Positions 31,882-43,602 of a DNA stretch of 64,000 bases are shown here, piece after piece. Source of the DNA: Prosopocoilus inquinatus. Taxonomy: Eukaryota > Arthropoda > Insecta > Coleoptera > Lucanidae. Location: positions 2,852,001 to 2,916,000 of the forward strand of contig JAYKNF010000013.1 in assembly GCA_036172665.1 (NCBI GenBank), read 5' to 3'. The position numbers and the translations under genes were made by a program. The notes beneath the pieces are model-generated. The model was not told the DNA's origin. It did no database searches and saw only the letters and a program-made list of their open reading frames with translations. Positions within the stretch are counted from its first letter, which is position 1. The number at the start of each line of letters is the position of its first letter.

Positions 31882-33176
31882 TGTTACAGTCGATTTTGTT
31901 ATTACGCATTTATTTCCGATTCGGCTAAGAACTGGCAACGTTGCTACTGGACGCCTACCGGCAACGCTCGGCGTTGTGTCATCTGGCAACGCTGTAACAT
32001 TCGCGGCAGGAAGCGATTCTTTCAAATTAATAATTTCTTATTGGTGTTTAATCTCCGTCTTCTGACGTCATAATTTTCCCATTGGATTGGCCATTTTGTG
32101 TAGTCTATAAAACGGAAATCATCTTCTTCAGCGGCCATTGTGTATTACGGGCATTCATTCATTCTTCTGACTCGTGCGAGAGCAGACGCATATTCAGTGC
32201 TATCGACGGTTTGTGTTTGTTTAAACAAAACCACTTTTCTACGGATTTTCCGGAAGCAAATATCTCTCCCGAGTCTTGTGGAACGTTTATACGTTCACGT
32301 CCAACGAGTTTGCTAAGTAGCAGAGTCGTTTGTTTGTTGTTGGTTATTGTTACTGATTGCATTAGTATTAGTACTGAGCGTTGGTATCAGTTCCCGAATG
32401 GGTATGTGAACATTTCGAATACGAAACGCACCTGTGTTTGAATCGCTGGACTCCGTTGCGACATTAGAGCGAGACAGACATCTGGAGTTGGACCGCCGTT
32501 GGCAGCATTGCTGATTGAAAATCGTCTTGGAACGAAGCGGCGCCTACCAACTAGTGACATCTTACGCTTCTCGCAGGAACTGGAGCTCAGCTGAGCGACA
32601 AAGAGTGACGTATACCATTATTATTTTGATTCGAATTGCATGCCGACTATTTTACCGGACACGAAAGCAACTTACGTATTTAATAGTTCGTAACTTAGTT
32701 TAATATTTAAGTAACGTCTACGTAAATTTCGTGGTGTCTTTGGAGCACCGATTGTGAGGTCAGATCTGTCCATCCCGCGTATTATGGTTATCATTTAAAG
32801 TTTTGATAGGTTACAGTTTAAACATTGTTAAATTTTGTTCAACTAGTGTATGTGTGTGTTAATAAACACCGTATCACTGAACGTGTTTTGCTTATGTTAA
32901 TCTCCTACTTTGAACGCATCAAGAGAGGAAAAATCTCCTGGAGAAAATTGAGAATACTTCAAGCGCGCACATTGAGGCCTTGGGAAAGCATCAAAGTGTG
33001 TTTGACAATTGGGAAGGTAATTCCCTGGCGCCCTATTTGTTTATATTTAGTTACCCCGCCCATTCTCCACCAAGTTCAGCCGTGGCAACCAGTTGTCCAA
33101 AGACAACGCTATCTGTTACCAGTATTACGATGTTGGAATCCAGGAGTATTAGCTTTTAAATCTTTTGGTGGTAACA
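31882..33176 (+). repeat. 5' LTR of full copy 2
   Basis: 1295 bp. It carries the common AACTGGCAACG and GGAGTATTAGC forms, so it does not share the private changes of the copy 1 5' LTR. TATA box at 32106; AATAAA at 32861. Confidence 0.95.
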
Positions 33177-33181
33177 GTAAA

Positions 33182-33199
33182 TGACGCCCAAGTAGTGGG
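33182..33199 (+). other. Primer-binding site of full copy 2
   Basis: Same TGACGCCCAAG-type site, five bases after the LTR; tRNA-Lys is the tentative primer. Confidence 0.5.
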
Positions 33200-33264
33200 G
33201 CTTTTGTTAACTTTACTCACTTTAGAATTGCGTTCAGGGTAGATTTATTGGGACATAGCAAAAC

Positions 33265-34725
33265 ATGGATATTAAAGTGCGCTTTGACAGACTTAGTTCC
33301 GAAGAACTGACATATGAGTTGCTTGTGCGTGGAATCACTGACGGTGGAAACGTTTCGCAGAAAGCCGAATTACTAAAGAATCTATTGCATGCAGAGAGTG
33401 AATCGCGTCTCACTACCGTAGAATATTCAGTGCCCTTCGTTGATGATTTCGCAGCCTTGCAATCGAAAGTAATAGAAATACGTGCGCTTATTGAATCATT
33501 AACCCGGACTACGACTAACTATTATTATGAAAAGACTTCTTCAAAGCTCGCACATGCTTTTGCTCGAGTAAATCGGTGTCTAGCTATCACGGACTCAGAA
33601 ATAAATGCGAGCAGTCAAATTAAAACCGAATTAGACAAACTAAATATGCAATTTCAAGCGAAAGCTAATGCGCTGCGACTAAAACTGTCTTCGCCTAATT
33701 TAAGTCCAAGTCATAGTGACGTAACAGCTTTGAGCATGCATAGTAACGATGACAACAGGAATTTAGACATGGAAATTGACAACGATCTTAGACCCGTGCC
33801 TGCACCCGTAGTTCAAGCGCCTCCACCAAATTCGTCTGGTGCATGTAACACGCTTTTTCTTTCGTCAAGTCCAATTGGTGAAAATCCTAGACGCAGTTTT
33901 AATCTTGATCATGCGCATACCAAGCCAAGCGATTTAAAGTCGGTCCCGGTATCTAAATGGAACCTTGTATACTCTGGTGACAACAAACACGTGTCGCTTA
34001 ACGCTTTCTTAGAGCGAGTTGAGGAACTTTGCATTTCGCGTAACGTCTCGGAGACAACTTTACTAATCTCAGCTTCTGATTTATTCCGTGGCAAAGCACT
34101 CATTTGGTTTCGTGCAAATCGACATCGCTGCCAGTCTTGGCAAGACTTAGTGCGACTTATGCGTGAGGAATTTCAATCCCCTGATTTTGATGATCGTCTT
34201 TTCGAAGAGATTAAGCGTCGTACGCAAGGTCATGACGAATCTATCGGAATGTATGTCTCAATTATGACCAATCTATTTAATCGTTTGAATACTCATGTGC
34301 CTGAACACGTACAGATTAAGATCCTTCTCAAAAATCTGGTCCCTTACTACCAAAATCAATTAGGACTGATCGAAATAAATTCCATTGAACAGTTACTGAA
34401 GCTGGGTAGGCAATTGGAAGTACGAAAGGTTGCCGTTGAGTCATATGTACCTCCTTCACGTAAAGGACATTCTCTAGAACCGGATTTAGCTTATGTCAGC
34501 GCGATACCTTCTGACCCTGCTCAATGTAACGCGGTTGATTCTAGCCCAAAACCATCTGGACAAACCAGGGACACAGTCAAAAGATGTTGGAACTGCAAAA
34601 AGGTAGGCCATTTTTCGGCCAGCTGTACTATACCTGTTCAGAAACACTGTTTCCGTTGTGGCAAGCCTAATGAGACAACCCGAACTTGCCCTAAGTGTTC
34701 AATAAACTTCTCAGTTCCGCATTAG
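33265..34725 (+). CDS. gag: Gag polyprotein (copy 2)
   Basis: 486 residues, same sequence as copy 1 as far as compared: SAP-like N-terminus, capsid-like centre, one CCHC knuckle at 441-454 and a second cysteine motif with glutamate at the histidine position. It is followed by pol in the -1 frame with an overlap from 34695 to 34725. No disabling change is seen. Confidence 0.93.
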   Translation: MDIKVRFDRLSSEELTYELLVRGITDGGNVSQKAELLKNLLHAESESRLTTVEYSVPFVDDFAALQSKVIEIRALIESLTRTTTNYYYEKTSSKLAHAFARVNRCLAITDSEINASSQIKTELDKLNMQFQAKANALRLKLSSPNLSPSHSDVTALSMHSNDDNRNLDMEIDNDLRPVPAPVVQAPPPNSSGACNTLFLSSSPIGENPRRSFNLDHAHTKPSDLKSVPVSKWNLVYSGDNKHVSLNAFLERVEELCISRNVSETTLLISASDLFRGKALIWFRANRHRCQSWQDLVRLMREEFQSPDFDDRLFEEIKRRTQGHDESIGMYVSIMTNLFNRLNTHVPEHVQIKILLKNLVPYYQNQLGLIEINSIEQLLKLGRQLEVRKVAVESYVPPSRKGHSLEPDLAYVSAIPSDPAQCNAVDSSPKPSGQTRDTVKRCWNCKKVGHFSASCTIPVQKHCFRCGKPNETTRTCPKCSINFSVPH

Positions 34726-37700
34726 ATGGTCGTCTAGTGCGATGCTTTCGACTATCAAAACCGACCACCCCTTCTCATATCTTGACATGCCTTGATTATG
34801 TTTTATCTAACGCGGTAGGCGATGAAAGACCCTATTTAGAAGTAACGATTTTTGGCATAAAATTCTCAGGTTTGTTGGACTCTGGTGCTTCCTGCACAAT
34901 AATCGGTGGGCCTGGATGGGAAATTCTTAAGGCGTTCGGCCTCCCTTTCATTAAGCATCAAAGAACTTGCACTGTCGCTAACGGTCAACCTTGTTTGAGC
35001 CCTGGAAGTATTACTACCCCGATTAGGTTAAGGGATCGCGTTAAGATTATCGACATTCTTGTTGTGCCTGACCTGCCTCATAAATTGATTTTGGGTGCAG
35101 ATTTCTGGAGATTGATGGGTATAGTCCCCGACTTAAGATCTGGTGAGTGGACCTTTCGTAATGAGGACATCTGTTCCATCGAGCATATTACATCTCGCTC
35201 TGATCTCAATCCTCAACAACAGTGCCAACTTGACGAAATGGTTACGAAACTTTTCCATAACGTCGACGAAAAGGAATTAGGTTGCACTAGTTTGGTTGAG
35301 CATGTCATCAAGACGGAAAGTGCCCCCATCAAGCAACGATACTATCCGATATCCCCTGCTAGACAAGCGATGGTCAATAAAGAACTTGACAAAATGATCG
35401 AATTAGGAATTGTGGAACGGTCAAACTCCGCTTGGTCATCTCCAATACTCTTGGTCCCCAAAAAGGATGGTTCGGTACGATTTTGTGTCGATTTTAGAAA
35501 ACTTAACCAGGTTACGACTAAGGATGCTTACCCTTTGCCCTATGTATCGGCTACTTTAGATAAACTTCGAGACGCTAAATACCTCACGTCTCTAGATATC
35601 AAGTCTGCTTATTGGCAAATACCTGTCGCTGAGGAATCTCGTCAATACACCGCTTTCACGGTACCAAATCGTGGTTTATTCCAATTTCGACGCATGCCCT
35701 TTGGTTTGCATAACGCTCCGGCAACTTTTCAAAGGTTTATGGACCGTGTCATAGGTGCAGATTTGGAACCCCATGTATTTGTTTATCTTGATGACATCAT
35801 TATTGTAACTCAGACTTTCGAGAAACATCTGGAAGTATTAGCCGAAGTTCATAAGAAATTAGTTGACGCAGGTTTAACTCTTGGTAAGGATAAATGTCAT
35901 TTTTGTCGTAATGAACTGAAGTATTTGGGCTATGTTGTTGACAATACTGGTCTTCGTGTAGATCCTGAAAAGGTTGAGGCTATCCTAAAAATTCCTAAGC
36001 CTAGTACTGTCACGGAAGTTCGCAGACTCATGGGTATGGCAAGTTGGTATCGACGTTTTATCCCGAACTTTTCAACGATTATTGCACCCCTTTCGAACCT
36101 ACTTCGTAAGAATTCTAAATACCGATGGGATACAACTTGTGATGAGGCGTGGGAGAAAATTCGTGAGCATCTGGTTTCTGCTCCTGTACTTTCATGCCCG
36201 GATTTCACAAGAGAGTTTGTCATCCAAACTGACGCTTCAGACTATGGTGTTGGTGCGGTACTTACGCAACAGCAATCGGATGGAGAAAAGGTCATCTGCT
36301 ATCTGAGTCGTTCGCTCTCTAGAGCTGAGCGAAAATATTCCACTTGTGAAAAGGAATTGTTGGCCATGCTTTGGGCTATTGAAAAGCTTCGTCCCTATGT
36401 GGAAGGTAGTCACTTTCAAGTAATAACCGACCATCATTCTTTGTTATGGTTAAATAGGCTACAAAACCCTTCTGGACGGTTATGCAGGTGGAGTGTTCGA
36501 CTTCAGCAATATGATTTTACCGTTGTTCACCGTAAAGGCAAGGAACATGTCGTTCCGGATGCCCTTTCTCGTGCTGTACCAATTGTTGACTCCATAGACT
36601 GTGCTAATGTGAAAGATGCCAGGTATTTGAATTTGCTCGGTAAGGTTAAGACTTCCCCATTGAATTTTCCGGACTATCGAGTTGAGGGAGACAAATTGTA
36701 CAAATTTATCCAATGTACTTATTACCATCTCATTGAAGCTGATCGTCAATGGAAACAGGTCGTTCCGAAAGAAAATCGCCTTGACATCTTACGTCAATGC
36801 CATGACTCTCCCACTAGTGGGCATTTAGGCATTTATAAGACCTACAACCGTATTGCCCAAGATTATCACTGGCCCAAAATGCGTTCTGATGTGGTTAGGT
36901 ATGTACAGCGTTGTGAGACTTGTCTTCGAGCTAAACCCGAACAGAAAGCACCTGCTGGACGCATGGGTGGGCACACAAAAATTTCAAAACCCTGGGAAGT
37001 CATAAGCATCGACCTTATCGGACCTCTACCTCGTTCGACGAAAGGCAACCAATACATTCTCGTGGTAACTGATTGCTTCAGTAAATTTACGATGTGCTTC
37101 TCTCTTCGTAAGGCTACTACCCCTAAGATAGTTCAACATCTTGAGGAGAATATTTTTCTACTTTTTGGAGTTCCTCGTATTATTATCTCGGATAACGGAG
37201 CCCAGTTTAAATCCCGTGAATATCGAAATCTTCTGACGTCATATCATGTTCGACCATCTTACACCTCTTATTATCACGCTCAGGCAAACCCTGTTGAGAG
37301 GGTCAACCGTGTTATCAAAACCATGTTGATCTCTTATGTTTCCCAAGATCATCGTAAATGGGATTTGTTTTTACCGAAGGTTGCTTGTGCGTTGAGAACT
37401 GCACGTCATGAGGTTACTAAATTGACTCCGTATTTCCTGAATTTCGGTAGAGAAATGTGTCTCAAAGGTAGTCTTAATTCTGAGAAAACCCCGGACTCTG
37501 ACGAGATAAATGTGGAAATTGAGCAAAACCCAACTGATTTTCAATCTCGTTCTGGTAAATTTGCTAGATTGTACCAAGATGTTCAGGAACGTCTTCAAAA
37601 GTCTTATGAAAAGTCTAAATGCCGTTATGACCTTCGTAGGCGTAAAGTCGATTTCGAACCAAATCAGTTGGTATGGCGAAAGAATTTTGTTTTATCGGAC

Positions 37701-37865
37701 GCTTCTAAGCATTTCGCAGCCAAACTGGCTGATAAGTTTATCGGTCCTTTCGTCATTAATCGCCGAATTTCCACAGACGCTTACGAGCTGAAGGATTGTG
37801 ATGGTAAAATCTTGCCAGGTACGTGGCATAGCTCACACCTTAAGCCTAGCCCTTCTGATGACTAA
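34695..37865 (+). CDS. pol: Pol polyprotein: protease, RT, RNase H, integrase (copy 2)
   Basis: Same 1056-residue frame as copy 1, with DSGA protease, YLDD reverse transcriptase, the D-E-D set of RNase H, and an HHCC plus D,D-35-E integrase. It ends in a GPF-type module without a chromodomain. The frame is intact. Near-identity with copy 1 after unit duplication means two potentially active sources lie within 12 kb. Confidence 0.96.
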   Translation: MFNKLLSSALDGRLVRCFRLSKPTTPSHILTCLDYVLSNAVGDERPYLEVTIFGIKFSGLLDSGASCTIIGGPGWEILKAFGLPFIKHQRTCTVANGQPCLSPGSITTPIRLRDRVKIIDILVVPDLPHKLILGADFWRLMGIVPDLRSGEWTFRNEDICSIEHITSRSDLNPQQQCQLDEMVTKLFHNVDEKELGCTSLVEHVIKTESAPIKQRYYPISPARQAMVNKELDKMIELGIVERSNSAWSSPILLVPKKDGSVRFCVDFRKLNQVTTKDAYPLPYVSATLDKLRDAKYLTSLDIKSAYWQIPVAEESRQYTAFTVPNRGLFQFRRMPFGLHNAPATFQRFMDRVIGADLEPHVFVYLDDIIIVTQTFEKHLEVLAEVHKKLVDAGLTLGKDKCHFCRNELKYLGYVVDNTGLRVDPEKVEAILKIPKPSTVTEVRRLMGMASWYRRFIPNFSTIIAPLSNLLRKNSKYRWDTTCDEAWEKIREHLVSAPVLSCPDFTREFVIQTDASDYGVGAVLTQQQSDGEKVICYLSRSLSRAERKYSTCEKELLAMLWAIEKLRPYVEGSHFQVITDHHSLLWLNRLQNPSGRLCRWSVRLQQYDFTVVHRKGKEHVVPDALSRAVPIVDSIDCANVKDARYLNLLGKVKTSPLNFPDYRVEGDKLYKFIQCTYYHLIEADRQWKQVVPKENRLDILRQCHDSPTSGHLGIYKTYNRIAQDYHWPKMRSDVVRYVQRCETCLRAKPEQKAPAGRMGGHTKISKPWEVISIDLIGPLPRSTKGNQYILVVTDCFSKFTMCFSLRKATTPKIVQHLEENIFLLFGVPRIIISDNGAQFKSREYRNLLTSYHVRPSYTSYYHAQANPVERVNRVIKTMLISYVSQDHRKWDLFLPKVACALRTARHEVTKLTPYFLNFGREMCLKGSLNSEKTPDSDEINVEIEQNPTDFQSRSGKFARLYQDVQERLQKSYEKSKCRYDLRRRKVDFEPNQLVWRKNFVLSDASKHFAAKLADKFIGPFVINRRISTDAYELKDCDGKILPGTWHSSHLKPSPSDD

Positions 37866-38934
37866 GGTTATGGTTGTTTCTATCTTTTCATTTTTGATTC
37901 GACCTGCGGGTTGGGTCACTTAGAATACGCCCGACGTATCTTCTGCGTGGAGTAAAAGGCTCCTAAAAGATTCTTGGAATTCCTCTTTACATCTGTGGAA
38001 TCGAGCATCTTCGGATGTTCTTGGATGGATAATGCTCTTTGAATCAGTCTCGTTGATTGTGAGATGTCACCTAGCGGTTTGCGAAGGTTGTGGGAATTAC
38101 AAGGAAGTTGGATCACGTGAAGACTTTCCTTGCCCTCTCTCTTTGCGAACATTGCATATGAGTGATGACTGACACGCTTCGTGATTGTGAAGAAGAACGT
38201 ATTTATCCATCGTGAAACATTCTCTTCTCTTTCTATCCTTATTTCAATTTTATCTCCTTCTTCTACTCTTGTTCTATTCGTTCCTTTCGGATTGATCAGC
38301 CCAGCTTGGACAACCTTGAGAAATCCCTTAGCACCCGACAAAGCGTGTGGGATTTACAAGCGTACTGGATCTCGTGAAGGTATTGCTTGCCCTCTCTCTT
38401 TGCCGTACCGCTACTGGATCCAACTCAGAGAAGTCTTGGTTGTGGTATGGTGTGTTCCGTTTGGATTTCTTTATCTTTTCTGTTTTCCTCTTTACCTTTT
38501 CTTTCTTTTCTTCTTCTATCGTGAAGGGTGATCTTTGGTCCCCTTTAACCCGATTATGACTATACCCAGATTTGACTTTACCCGTTAGTGACAATACCCG
38601 GTTGTGATTTCTTTGAACCCGGCTGGCAGTGACTATGGGTAGTAGGAAGCGATTTCCGTTGGGCACATTCTTGCTTCAAGTGAATTGTGGGAGAGCCTGG
38701 AGTGCTGGATCTCGTGAAAGCACTTCCTACCCTCTCTACTGGTAAGTTTGACTTGGAACATCTCACGTCCCGGGTTGCAGTATGGTGTGTTTCAACTGGA
38801 ATTCTTCTTTTGTCCTCCTCTTCGTTTCCTGGCGTGGAGCCTCCACCAGTTTTCTTTTCCATCTTTGAAGACTCGCGTTGGGTTTCTGAAATTTGTCCTT
38901 TCAGGAAAAGTTTCCTTGCTGGTGAAGGGGGAGT
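37866..38934 (+). other. Non-coding 3' internal region of full copy 2
   Basis: Holds the same three diverged CGTGAAG/CCCTCTCT blocks and the same ACCC..TGAC minisatellite (about 38545-38633) as copy 1. The polypurine tract GAAGGGGGAG is at 38924-38933. No env-like or other recognisable gene is seen. Confidence 0.7.
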
Positions 38935-40229
38935 TGTTACAGTCGATTTTGTTATTACGCATTTATTTCCGATTCGGCTAAGAACTGGCAACGTTGCTAC
39001 TGGACGCCTACCGGCAACGCTCGGCGTTGTGTCATCTGGCAACGCTGTAACATTCGCGGCAGGAAGCGATTCTTTCAAATTAATAATTTCTTATTGGTGT
39101 TTAATCTCCGTCTTCTGACGTCATAATTTTCCCATTGGATTGGCCATTTTGTGTAGTCTATAAAACGGAAATCATCTTCTTCAGCGGCCATTGTGTATTA
39201 CGGGCATTCATTCATTCTTCTGACTCGTGCGAGAGCAGACGCATATTCAGTGCTATCGACGGTTTGTGTTTGTTTAAACAAAACCACTTTTCTACGGATT
39301 TTCCGGAAGCAAATATCTCTCCCGAGTCTTGTGGAACGTTTATACGTTCACGTCCAACGAGTTTGCTAAGTAGCAGAGTCGTTTGTTTGTTGTTGGTTAT
39401 TGTTACTGATTGCATTAGTATTAGTACTGAGCGTTGGTATCAGTTCCCGAATGGGTATGTGAACATTTCGAATACGAAACGCACCTGTGTTTGAATCGCT
39501 GGACTCCGTTGCGACATTAGAGCGAGACAGACATCTGGAGTTGGACCGCCGTTGGCAGCATTGCTGATTGAAAATCGTCTTGGAACGAAGCGGCGCCTAC
39601 CAACTAGTGACATCTTACGCTTCTCGCAGGAACTGGAGCTCAGCTGAGCGACAAAGAGTGACGTATACCATTATTATTTTGATTCGAATTGCATGCCGAC
39701 TATTTTACCGGACACGAAAGCAACTTACGTATTTAATAGTTCGTAACTTAGTTTAATATTTAAGTAACGTCTACGTAAATTTCGTGGTGTCTTTGGAGCA
39801 CCGATTGTGAGGTCAGATCTGTCCATCCCGCGTATTATGGTTATCATTTAAAGTTTTGATAGGTTACAGTTTAAACATTGTTAAATTTTGTTCAACTAGT
39901 GTATGTGTGTGTTAATAAACACCGTATCACTGAACGTGTTTTGCTTATGTTAATCTCCTACTTTGAACGCATCAAGAGAGGAAAAATCTCCTGGAGAAAA
40001 TTGAGAATACTTCAAGCGCGCACATTGAGGCCTTGGGAAAGCATCAAAGTGTGTTTGACAATTGGGAAGGTAATTCCCTGGCGCCCTATTTGTTTATATT
40101 TAGTTACCCCGCCCATTCTCCACCAAGTTCAGCCGTGGCAACCAGTTGTCCAAAGACAACGCTATCTGTTACCAGTATTACGATGTTGGAATCCAGGAGT
40201 ATTAGCTCTTAAATCTTTTGGTGGTAACA
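38935..40229 (+). repeat. 3' LTR of full copy 2
   Basis: 1295 bp; one private base near 40207 (TTAGCTCTTAAATC). TATA box at 39159 and AATAAA at 39914. Confidence 0.95.
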
Positions 40230-40651
40230 AGGTTTCCTTACTGCGCGTGTCGCGCGATCGTTGCCAACCAACCCTCGTCGATCCCATCTTTTACGCGGCG
40301 GCAAATTCAAATGAGCTCCGTCAAAATCTCGACGCGTTCGGTCGAGCGTACACGCGACGGCACAATGCAAATCGTGAAGAATTTAACCGGCAAAACGACG
40401 CCGCCGCCGCCGCCGCGATCGTCTTATAACCTTTTTTCCGATTACCGGAGTAACATCGGAGAAATGGAATTTGGAGGTTTTCAGTTGTTTTTAACACTTA
40501 CTTTTTTTCAGTGGAAACACTTTTTCACTGTTACACACGCGTTCGTGTCACATTTTCGATATCACCCCGTATATCTCTCGCCATGTGGTAAACGTTACGT
40601 TCGTAAAGCTACTTTCTTCTACGTCGGAAAGAATTCGACGCGATCGATTTA
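40230..40651. repeat. Core segment A of unit 8, 3' part
   Basis: Starts with the second AGGT and continues as normal core A with the small ORF at 40365-40652. Confidence 0.93.
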
Positions 40652-43602
40652 GACCTTTCGTTTGATAGGCGACAATCCGGGTTTACGTTCGACGCGTCCG
40701 ATTTCGATCATTGCAGCGCCATCTTCGATCGAAAAATCGAACCGACGCGATTTTCCGTCGCCGCTCGGCGAGACCTTTCGTTTGATACGCGACAATCCGG
40801 GTTTACGTTCGACGCGTTCGATTTCGATCATTGCAGCGCCATCTTCGATCGAAAAATCGAACCGACGCGATTTTCCGTCGCCGCTCGTCGAGACCTTTCG
40901 TTTGATACGCGACAACCCGGGTTTACGTTCGACGCGTCCGATTTCGATCATTGCAGCGCCATCTTCGATCGAAAAATCGAACCGACGCGACTTTCCGTCG
41001 CCGCTCGGCGAGACCTATCGTTTGATATGCGACAACCCAGGTTTACGTTCAACGCGTCCGATTTCGATCATTGCAGCGCCATCTTCGATCGAAAAATCGA
41101 ACCGACGCGATTTTCCGTCGCCGCTCGGCGAGACCTTTCGTTTGATGCGCGACAATCCGGGTTTACGTTCGACGCGTTCGATTTCGATCATTGCAGCGCC
41201 ATCTTCGATCGAAAAATCGAACCGACGCGATTTTCCGTCGCCGCTCGGCGAGACCTTTCGTTTGATGCGCGACAACCCGGGTTTACGTTCGACGCGTCCG
41301 ATTTCGATCATTGCAGCGCCATCTTCGATCGAAAAATCGAACCGACGCGATTTTCCGTCGCCGCTCGGCGAGACCTTTCGTTTGATACGCGACAATCTGG
41401 GTTTACGTTCGACGCGTTCGATTTCGATCATTGCAGCGCCATCTTCGATCGAAAAATCGAACCGACGCGATTTTCCGTCGCCGCTCGGCGAGACCTTTCG
41501 TTTGATACGCGACAACCCGGGTTTACGTTCGACGCGTCCGATTTCGATCATTGCAGCGCCATCTTCGATCGAAAAATCGAACCGATGCGATTTTCCGTCG
41601 CCGCTCGGCGAGACCTTTCGTTTGATATGCGACAACCCGGGTTTACGTTCGACGCGTCCGATTTCGATCATTGCAGCGCCATCTTCGATCGAGAAATCGA
41701 ACCGACGCGATTTTCCGTCGCCGCTCGGCGAGACCTTTCGTTTGATACGCGACAATCCGGGTTTACGTTCGACGCGTTCGATTTCGATCATTGCAGCGCC
41801 ATCTTCGATCGAAAAATCGAACCGACGCGATTTTCCGTCGCCGCTCGGCGAGACCTTTCGTTTGATACGCGACAACCCGGGTTTACGTTCAACGCGTCCG
41901 ATTTCGATCATTGCAGCGCCATCTTCCATCGAAAAATCGAACCGACGCGATTTTCCGTCGCCGCTCGGCGAGACCTTTCGTGTGATACGCGACAACCCGG
42001 GTTTACGTTCGACGCGTCCGATTTCGATCATTGCAGCGCCATCTTCGATCGAAAAATCGAACCGACGCGATTTTCCGTCGCCGCTCGGCGAGACCTTTCG
42101 TTTGATACGCGACAACCCGGGTTTACGTTCAACGCGTCCGATTTCGATCATTGCAGCGCCATCTTCCATCGAAAAATCGAACCGACGCGATTTTCCGTCG
42201 CCGCTCGGCGAGACCTTTCGTTTGATGCGCGACAACCCGGGTTTACGTTCGACGCGTCCAGTTTCGATCATTGCAGCGCCATCTTCGATCGAAAAATCGA
42301 ACCGACGCGATTTTCCGTCGCCGCTCGGCGAGACCTTTCGTTTGATACGCGACAACCCGGGTTTACGTTCGACGCGTCCAGTTTCGATCATTGCAGCGCC
42401 ATCTTCTATCGAAAAATCGAACCGACGCGATTTTCCGTCGCCGCTCGGCGAGACCTTTCGTTTGATACGCGACAACCCGGGTTTACGTTCGACTCGTTCG
42501 ATTTCGATTATTGCAGCGCCATCTTCGATCGAAAAATCGAACCGACGCGATTTTCCGTCGCCGCTCGGCGAGACCTTTCGTTTGATGCGCGACAACCCGG
42601 GTTTACGTTCGACGCGTCCGATTTCGATCATTGCAGCGCCATCTTCGATCGAAAAATCGAACCGACGCGATTTTCCGTCGCCGCTCGGCGAGACCTTTCG
42701 TTTGATACGCGACAATCCGGGTTTACGTTCGACGCGTTCGATTTCGATCATTGCAGCGCCATCTTCGATCGAAAAATCGAACCGACGCGATTTTTCGTCG
42801 CCGCTCGGCGAGACCTTTCGTTTGATACGCGACAATCCGGGTTTACGTTCGACGCGTTCGATTTCGATCATTGCAGCGCCATCTTCGATCGAAAAATCGA
42901 ACCGACGCGATTTTCCGTCGCCGCTCGGCGAGACCTTTCGTTTGATACGCGACAACCCGGGTTTACGTTCGACGCGTCCGATTTCGATCATTGCAGCGCC
43001 ATCTTCAATCGAAAAATCGAACCGACGAGATTTTCCGTCGCCGCTCGGCGAGACCTTTCGTTTGATACGCGACAATCCGGGTTTACGTTCGACGCGTTCA
43101 GTTTCGATCATTGCAGCGCCATCTTCGATCGAAAAATCGAACCGACGCGATTTTCCGTCGCCGCTCGGCGAGACCTTTCGTTTGATACGCGACAACCCGG
43201 GTTTACGTTCGACGCGTCCAGTTTCGATCATTGCAGCGCCATCTTCGATCGAAAAATCGAACCGACGCGATTTTCCGTCGCCGCTCGGCGAGACCTTTCG
43301 TTTGATACGCGACAACCCGGGTTTACGTTCGACGCGTTCGATTTCGATTATTGCAGCGCCATCTTCGAACGAAAAATCGAACCGACGCGATTTTCCATCG
43401 CCGCTCGGCGAGACCTTTCGTTTGATACGCGACAATCCGGGTTTACGTTCGACGCGTTCGATTTCGATCATTGCAGCGCCATCTTCGATCGAAAAATCGA
43501 ACCGACGCGATTTTCCGTCGCCGCTCGGCGAGACCTTTCGTTTGATACGCGACAACCCGGGTTTACGTTCTACGCGACCGATTTCGATCATTGCGGCGCC
43601 AT
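40652..43602. repeat. 120-bp satellite array 8 (24.6 monomers)
   Basis: Length 24x120+71. The opening monomers match arrays 5, 7 and 9, and the closing monomers (including CTTCGAACGA near 43366) match arrays 5 and 9. The interior holds a local repeat of an AACGCGTCC/CTTCCATCG monomer at about 41865 and 42105, suggesting a short internal duplication of two monomers. Confidence 0.96.

Larger units (their letters stand above)
31882..40229 (+). mobile_element. Ty3/Gypsy LTR retrotransposon, full copy 2
   Basis: 8348 bp, same structure and same insertion base as copy 1, flanked by AGGT (31878-31881 and 40230-40233). Gag and Pol appear identical to copy 1. One internal difference noticed is GTGGAGCCTCC near 38835 (copy 1 GTGGCGCCTCC). 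The two LTRs differ at one noticed base (CTCTTAAATC in the 3' LTR). Identity outside the element in the flanks shows that this is a duplication of a whole satellite unit and not an independent insertion. Confidence 0.97.
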
